Shown here: piece after piece, positions 59,724 through 64,000 of the stretch
How positions within the stretch are numbered: position 1 is the stretch's first letter
Layout: every line of letters starts with the position of its first letter
NCBI GenBank assembly: GCA_022478985.1
Contig: JAKSZP010000020.1
Coordinates: 124,001 to 188,000, forward strand
Reading direction: 5' to 3'
Source of the DNA: Massospora cicadina
Taxonomy: Eukaryota; Entomophthoromycota; Entomophthoromycetes; Entomophthorales; Entomophthoraceae
DNA length: 64,000 nucleotides
Notes under the pieces: generated by a model
The model's database searches: none
Told to the model about the DNA's origin: nothing
What the model saw: the letters and a program-made list of their open reading frames with translations, nothing else
Program-made: the position numbers and the translations under genes

Positions 59724-60559
59724 TGTCAGCGGAATCTGAGTTTGACGCCAACTGCCATTCTTGGGCCCTTGTGGGATTTTCTGGTGGAAATCTGAAGTAT
59801 TTTTTACAACCATCTAACAATCCAAGTTTGATGCCAACTGCCAATTTTGGTCAATTATATGAATTTCTGGCGGAAATCTGACGTAATCATTATTAGTCAT
59901 CTGACTATGTTTTTCTGCCTAAATTGGAGTACCAGCAACTTAAGCTGAGGATGCTCCAATTATATTAAAAATTAAGGTCAGCGGAACCTGACAATTTTGA
60001 GTTTGCGGCAGTTGAATTTGTTTCCAGCACCTAATATAATAATTAACTATTTTCTGAGAAAGGCAATACCCCAAATTATTGACTATAATGAGTTTTAGCA
60101 TGTTTTTGCGTGAATCTGAGTTGTCCCAAGTTACCCAAGCAACCAAAGATGTGCCAGGCAAATAATTACTAAGTTGAAAACACATTTGATAATTATCTAT
60201 ATTATAATTTAGATGGCTCACCGGCAACTGAAGGCTTAGGATGAAGCCAAAACTAATAATTAGTCATTGAGAAGGGTGGGGCAAGAGGGTCGACGCCAGG
60301 AGAGAGTAGTGCAGCGGAAGACTGAGAGAATAATTGGTTGGAAGAGCCAATGATGAGCTGAAAGGTCAGCAGTGGGCGCATTAGCCCTTTTTTAAATAGT
60401 ATAAATACCTGGCGCTTCCCTTTTAATAAATATCTCCATTTTCCCAATCTACCTTAAATTAATTTTATATTTATTCTTGTTGGTTGGGGTTGAGCTGAGG
60501 GATCGCCAAATGGTGCAGGTGACACGCCAAGGGGTCAGCCAGTGCTGGTGGCCCTGACA
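59724..60559 (+). repeat. Family F LTR (about 836 bp)
   Basis: Starts TGTCAGCGGAATCTGAG and ends GGCCCTGACA, giving the inverted ends TGTCAG/CTGACA also used by family E, but the interior is different. TAGTATAAATACC (60397) and TTAATAAATATC (60423) fit a TATA box and a polyadenylation signal. A direct duplication of about 95 bp lies at its left end: TTTGACGCCAACTGCCA then GTGGAAATCTGAAGT, repeated as TTTGATGCCAACTGCCA then GCGGAAATCTGACGT. No second LTR in the window. LTR status is inferred from ends and signals. Confidence 0.5.
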
Positions 60560-60762
60560 CCTGAGGCGAAATGGCAAGGGCTGACCAATCTTCATATTGG
60601 TTGGACTGCCAACCAGCAGAGCCCACTGTCACTGGAAAAGAAATTTTCTAACATGAGGCTTGATAAGTTGGGCCTCACACCTTACTCAGAACCAGTTATC
60701 TCCATCTCAAATTTTGGGCCAATGCTTATAATTAGGGGTCAAAAAGCATTCTTTATGTCATT
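60560..60762 (+). other. Family F interior, beginning
   Basis: Open frame from 60542 (MLVALTPEAKWQGLTNLHIG) crosses the LTR end and runs until the SINE. TGGCAAGGGCTGACC at 60573 could be a displaced primer-binding site. Product not recognised; it would be the gag position. Confidence 0.3.
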
Positions 60763-60780
60763 AAAAGATTATGGCAATAC
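60763..60780. repeat. Target-site duplication of SINE S1, left copy
   Basis: AAAAGATTATGGCAATAC, matched by AAAAATTATGGCAATAC at 61079-61095 (one base shorter). Confidence 0.88.
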
Positions 60781-61078
60781 AGTGGGAGGATACCACAGTG
60801 GTAGGATTTGGACCCTCTAACACTGCTTCACTGAGTTCAATCCTGGTAGATGAACTTTGGGTATTGGATGATTATGACTATGTTAGTGTTGCGCACCAAT
60901 GCCCCAAACTAAGATAGCGGTTAGCAAGGCAGTCCATGGAGTTCCTGTCCTATCATGTTCTGCACATGGAAGTTTTCTGGGTTTTATCCTCCTTTCCATT
61001 AATTCAAATCCCTTCATCCTTCATTGGTGCTGTATTATCCCAGGTCAACCCACCTCAGATGAAAATCTTTAGAAGAGT
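60781..61078 (+). mobile_element. tRNA-headed SINE, copy S1 (298 bp)
   Basis: The head contains TACCACAGTGG (A-box-like) and GAGTTCAATCC (60832-60842, perfect B-box core GTTCRANYC) about 40 bp apart, as in tRNA-derived pol III promoters. The word GGATTTGGACCCTCTAACA recalls an anticodon arm of a tRNA-Gln-like sequence, though this is uncertain. The body is shared with S2 at 26743-27032. A clear 17-18-bp duplication flanks it. No long poly(A) end. Confidence 0.82.
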
Positions 61079-61095
61079 AAAAATTATGGCAATAC
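61079..61095. repeat. Target-site duplication of SINE S1, right copy
   Basis: AAAAATTATGGCAATAC; see 60763-60780. The interrupted sequence resumes here. Confidence 0.88.
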
Positions 61096-63249
61096 CATTA
61101 GAATTTGGCGTCTGTCACAATGCTGATGCTCAAAAAATTCATCATCCCATTGTTCATTATTATATGGACCTCAGAAATAATGATAACTACATAGTTTTAA
61201 ATATATTCTAAGCTTATTGTTCTTAAGAGAGTAGTGATTCACTCTCATCTCACTATTGTTATCATCTTGACTTAAGCCTGAATGATAGATCATCCTCTTT
61301 GGTTATACTTCTACATCAGATGATTTTTTATTATATGGTGCTTCAAAATTTTCCATTTTCATGTTTAGAACTCTGCTAGTGTGCCAGAACAAACAATAAG
61401 AAGGCTGCTGACCATTTTCTATTTTTCTGTCATTGGCAACCTTTCAATACTAGTTTGCAGCAGCAAACCCCCAGCCAGAATACTAATAAATTCACCATGA
61501 GGAGTACTGAATAAGCAGATTGGTCCTTACATACTTTCACAGGGTGAACTAGACCAATTACCGTGATCCTTATCTGGGGTACTCAGTTTTTCAGTCCCTC
61601 ATATTAGGTAACCAGTTAAGGAGCTTGCGTGAGGGTTCCAGCTAGATCTAGGTGAAAAATGGTTGTGCTGACCACTCCCTAAATGCTTTAAGCATATATA
61701 CCTCATGGACCTTTTTGCCTACACTTAACCTTACAGGAGAGGATTAACTAAAAGATATAAAAAGGAGGTAAATGGAGATTTTAATTTAGATATACTAGAT
61801 GGGTTAAATACTGATTAGCAACCATCTGTTGCCTACCTAACTAATTTCACAAAATTATTAATAAGTTTAGTACTTGTTTTCCTTAATCTAGAGCTATATT
61901 AAATCTAAGAGTAGACTAAAGATTAATTTAATGCTAAAACCTTAGATGTCATAAGCACCGATCACCAAAACTCAAAGTTCATCATTAAAAAATTTATGAG
62001 CGTTGTACACTGGTAATTATAGATCAAGAACCCTTGGCATTGTCCACTGGCAATCATAAATAGAAAATCTTGAGTAACATCCGCCAGTAAATCTTGATAA
62101 TAATGTAGATTTTCCCCTGTAATTTATTGACAGTAAGTCCATACAAACTAAAACCCTTAATTATCAATTTATCTTGTCATTAAAAAACCAGTAAATATGA
62201 ATATAAAATGTTATCAGGAATTGTCCTATACTTTGAAAACTGCTGATATTTAAAATAGTTAATCAATGATTTAGTTAGAGCTAGGTTGGGACTGAACACC
62301 TAAAATGTTGTTTGAATTAAATCTCTTCAGTCAGCAATGGTGCCTGATGTGATTCAATCCACAAGAAAATATTGTAAAAATAAAGTCAAAACCTTCATGA
62401 TAGAGATATCAATCATCAATGGTGCCTGATTAATAAATCAAAACTGTTGATATTTAAAATCCATAATCTGGTTAACACTTCCAAACATCTTCTGGCTTAC
62501 CAGATTGTGTTCTTTTGATATAGCTTCTGCACCAGAAGCTAAGATTCGCAGGGGTTTCATTGACAATGAGACATAGCTTTCTATGGTACAAAAATATCCA
62601 AAACGTGTTGAAAAATAAAAGGCATGGAAGAATACTTCGCCACAGAAATTGATAGCACTTAACAAACAGATAGCATCAAGCATAAATTAGCTTTTAAAAA
62701 ATATATTCCTGAAGAGAATTGCAGAAATATCACATAAATTGGAAATGGTACTCATTTCCAGAGATATTGATGGCGGAGTATATTGGAACTGTCAGCATTA
62801 GAGTATAAGAAATAATGGCATTAAAGCCAACCTTAATAGCAGACATTTTGCTTCTGGATAGTTAATCAGCACAGTAAAAAATTCCCAGTTATGAGCGCCA
62901 TTGTTAAAGTTTTTGCTACTTCAAATGACAGGTTCTTTACATCTTAGTAAAAATGGAGTTGCAATTGTCTATAATATGAAGACAGTAGACCAAAAGCTGT
63001 TGCTTCTGTATATATACCCTTTAAGCAAAAGACTGAAGGCTGTATTTTTCTACCACTACTTAAAATATAACTACCTGCCCTATGATATTCCTAATCAATA
63101 TAGTAAAAGATAGACTTAATAACTTTAAAAGTATTAAAGAATTGAGTGTTAATTAATAAACTCTAATTTTCACTCCCTTTCACAAATTGCATTAAAGGGT
63201 TTAAATAGCGTTACTGCTAAGTTTTTCTTTCCCATAACAATCACTTTAG
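61096..63249. other. AT-rich stretch with short direct repeats
   Basis: No gene recognised. AAAACTG(C/T)TGATATTTAAAAT occurs at about 62236 and 62436, and CAATGGTGCCTGAT at about 62336 and 62418, so part of 62230-62460 is a diverged local duplication. A possible fifth micro-insertion ends at about 62301. Confidence 0.4.
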
Positions 63250-64000
63250 TTACTATGATTTGATTTCAACAGCAATTTTTGATAATCATTTAGGAGAGAT
63301 GGGCGATTTTAATAAATCTAATACAACCTGGGTGAGCGTCGCATCAAGAGGTGTGCAAAACGGTGCACCCAAGGGCAAGAAACGCCCTGGAGGGGGACCA
63401 GGAACCCAAGCAGCCAAGAAACCACAAACTCAGACACCATCTGGGTTTATGGTATTTATTATAAAACATGATCAATACATGTATATACAATGTAACCAAC
63501 CCCTTTCAAAGGTGGAACATGGGATCAGACTCTTCCTTGGGGATGAGTCCCCGACCCTGTGGGAGAAAACATGCGAGGCACAGCCCTCCCTTTTCCCCAC
63601 GCGGTATATGTTGCCACCAACAACATGGGCTATGGCTGGATCGATATTGGTTTTAAAACAGCCAAAGAAGCAGATGCCGCAGCAAAAGTCTGCATCAAAA
63701 TTACCCTTCCTGAGGGCAAAAGAATAGTGCGTACCATGTGCACCAGATGGAACAAAGCAAAAACTTTGTTCATCTCCTTTGACTCATTCCCTACCAACCT
63801 TCCCCATAAGGTAATTGAGGAGGAGCTCTGAAAAGGGCTTGTAGCCTATGGAGAAATTATGCAACTTGAATTACAAAATTTCGCCTGATGCCAACCCTGT
63901 GCACAGGCATAGCTATTGCTGACCAACCCATTCCCCAAAGTGGAAGATGACTTATCAAGAATCCCCCGCACAGCAGAGTTTCATTTTGCAGATGGGGAAA
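63250..64000 (+). mobile_element. LINE A4, 5' end, truncated by window end
   Basis: ORF1 homologous to LINE A1 and to the D units, so the 5' end of another family A LINE. Its 5' boundary is not fixed because no duplication partner is in the window. Confidence 0.7.
63299..64000 (+). pseudogene. LINE A4 ORF1, N-terminal part
   Basis: Likely start at MGDFNKSNTTWVSVASRGVQ (63299), preferred over the upstream Met at 63260 because the basic, Gly/Pro/Lys-rich tail follows directly (KGKKRPGGGPGTQAAKK). After a frame change near 63560 it continues as AVYVATNNMGYGWIDIGF, then KTAKEADAAAKVCIKITLPE and SFDSFPTNLPHKVIEEEL (63770-63828). These words recur in A1 (GWLDLGF) and D2 (GYFDMGF). The zinc knuckle would lie beyond the window. 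A stop near 63830 and others show decay. Confidence 0.7.

Noticed and set aside
60781..60850. A functional tRNA gene at the SINE head
   Set aside because: A and B boxes are present, but there is no closed acceptor stem; the sequence continues into a repeat body flanked by a target duplication.

Overview
This window is eukaryotic, AT-rich repeat DNA. I found no convincing host gene, no intact tRNA or rRNA gene and no prokaryotic signal (no operons, no Shine-Dalgarno-led ORFs, no CRISPR). Nearly everything recognisable is retrotransposon sequence in various states of decay. The elements are Ty3/gypsy-type LTR elements, LINEs with an ORF1 zinc knuckle, an APE-type endonuclease, a reverse transcriptase and a terminal RVT zinc finger, ORF1-only LINE derivatives, and a tRNA-headed SINE. 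This fits a large, repeat-swollen genome, plausibly a fungus or another unicellular or filamentous eukaryote. That placement is inference; no host marker fixes it.

Layout. 1-3348: 5' half of a Ty3-type element on the minus strand (Ty3-A), with its 5' LTR at the right. 3390-7140: about 2.3 diverged tandem copies of a 1.5-1.7 kb LTR-like repeat. 7722-10885: a plus-strand gypsy relic (family E; LTR plus RNase H and integrase remains). 10904-20882: a minus-strand LINE (A3) flanked by an 18-bp target duplication and split by a complete Ty3 element (Ty3-B, 12467-18963), which has two about 413-bp LTRs and a 5-bp target duplication. 20901-26725: mostly featureless AT-rich DNA with one ORF1 scrap. 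26743-29706: a SINE, a 17-bp micro-insertion and a 5'-truncated LINE (A2) containing a 189-bp poly(A) run. 30732-31568: a second family E LTR. 32130-36370: two ORF1-only LINE-like units (D1, D2). 37569-42830: a full-length LINE (A1) with a perfect 21-bp target duplication. 42987-51818: a third Ty3 element (Ty3-C) carrying a nested solo LTR and further insertions. 53230-59000: a more diverged LINE (B). 59724-61095: an LTR (family F) with a SINE inserted behind it. 63250-64000: the 5' end of another LINE (A4) running off the window.

How the parts relate. The three minus-strand Ty3 elements (A, B, C) are one superfamily: same primer-binding site, a homologous tRNA-like leader, and a Gag in which a coiled coil leads into a collagen-like Gly-X-Y stretch before the capsid-like and zinc-knuckle regions. 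LINE family A and the ORF1-only D units share a 3' terminal stretch, which suggests that the D units, and perhaps the SINE, were mobilised by LINE machinery. At least four very short insertions (13-44 bp) share a common A-tailed 3' end and are each flanked by a 14-16-bp duplication starting with A. They look like extreme 5' truncations made by target-primed reverse transcription. Nesting gives relative ages: LINE A3 is older than Ty3-B, and Ty3-C is older than its solo LTR.

Boundaries given to the base rest on LTR-to-LTR alignment or paired target duplications that I read directly. Those marked approximate come from similarity fading out by eye.
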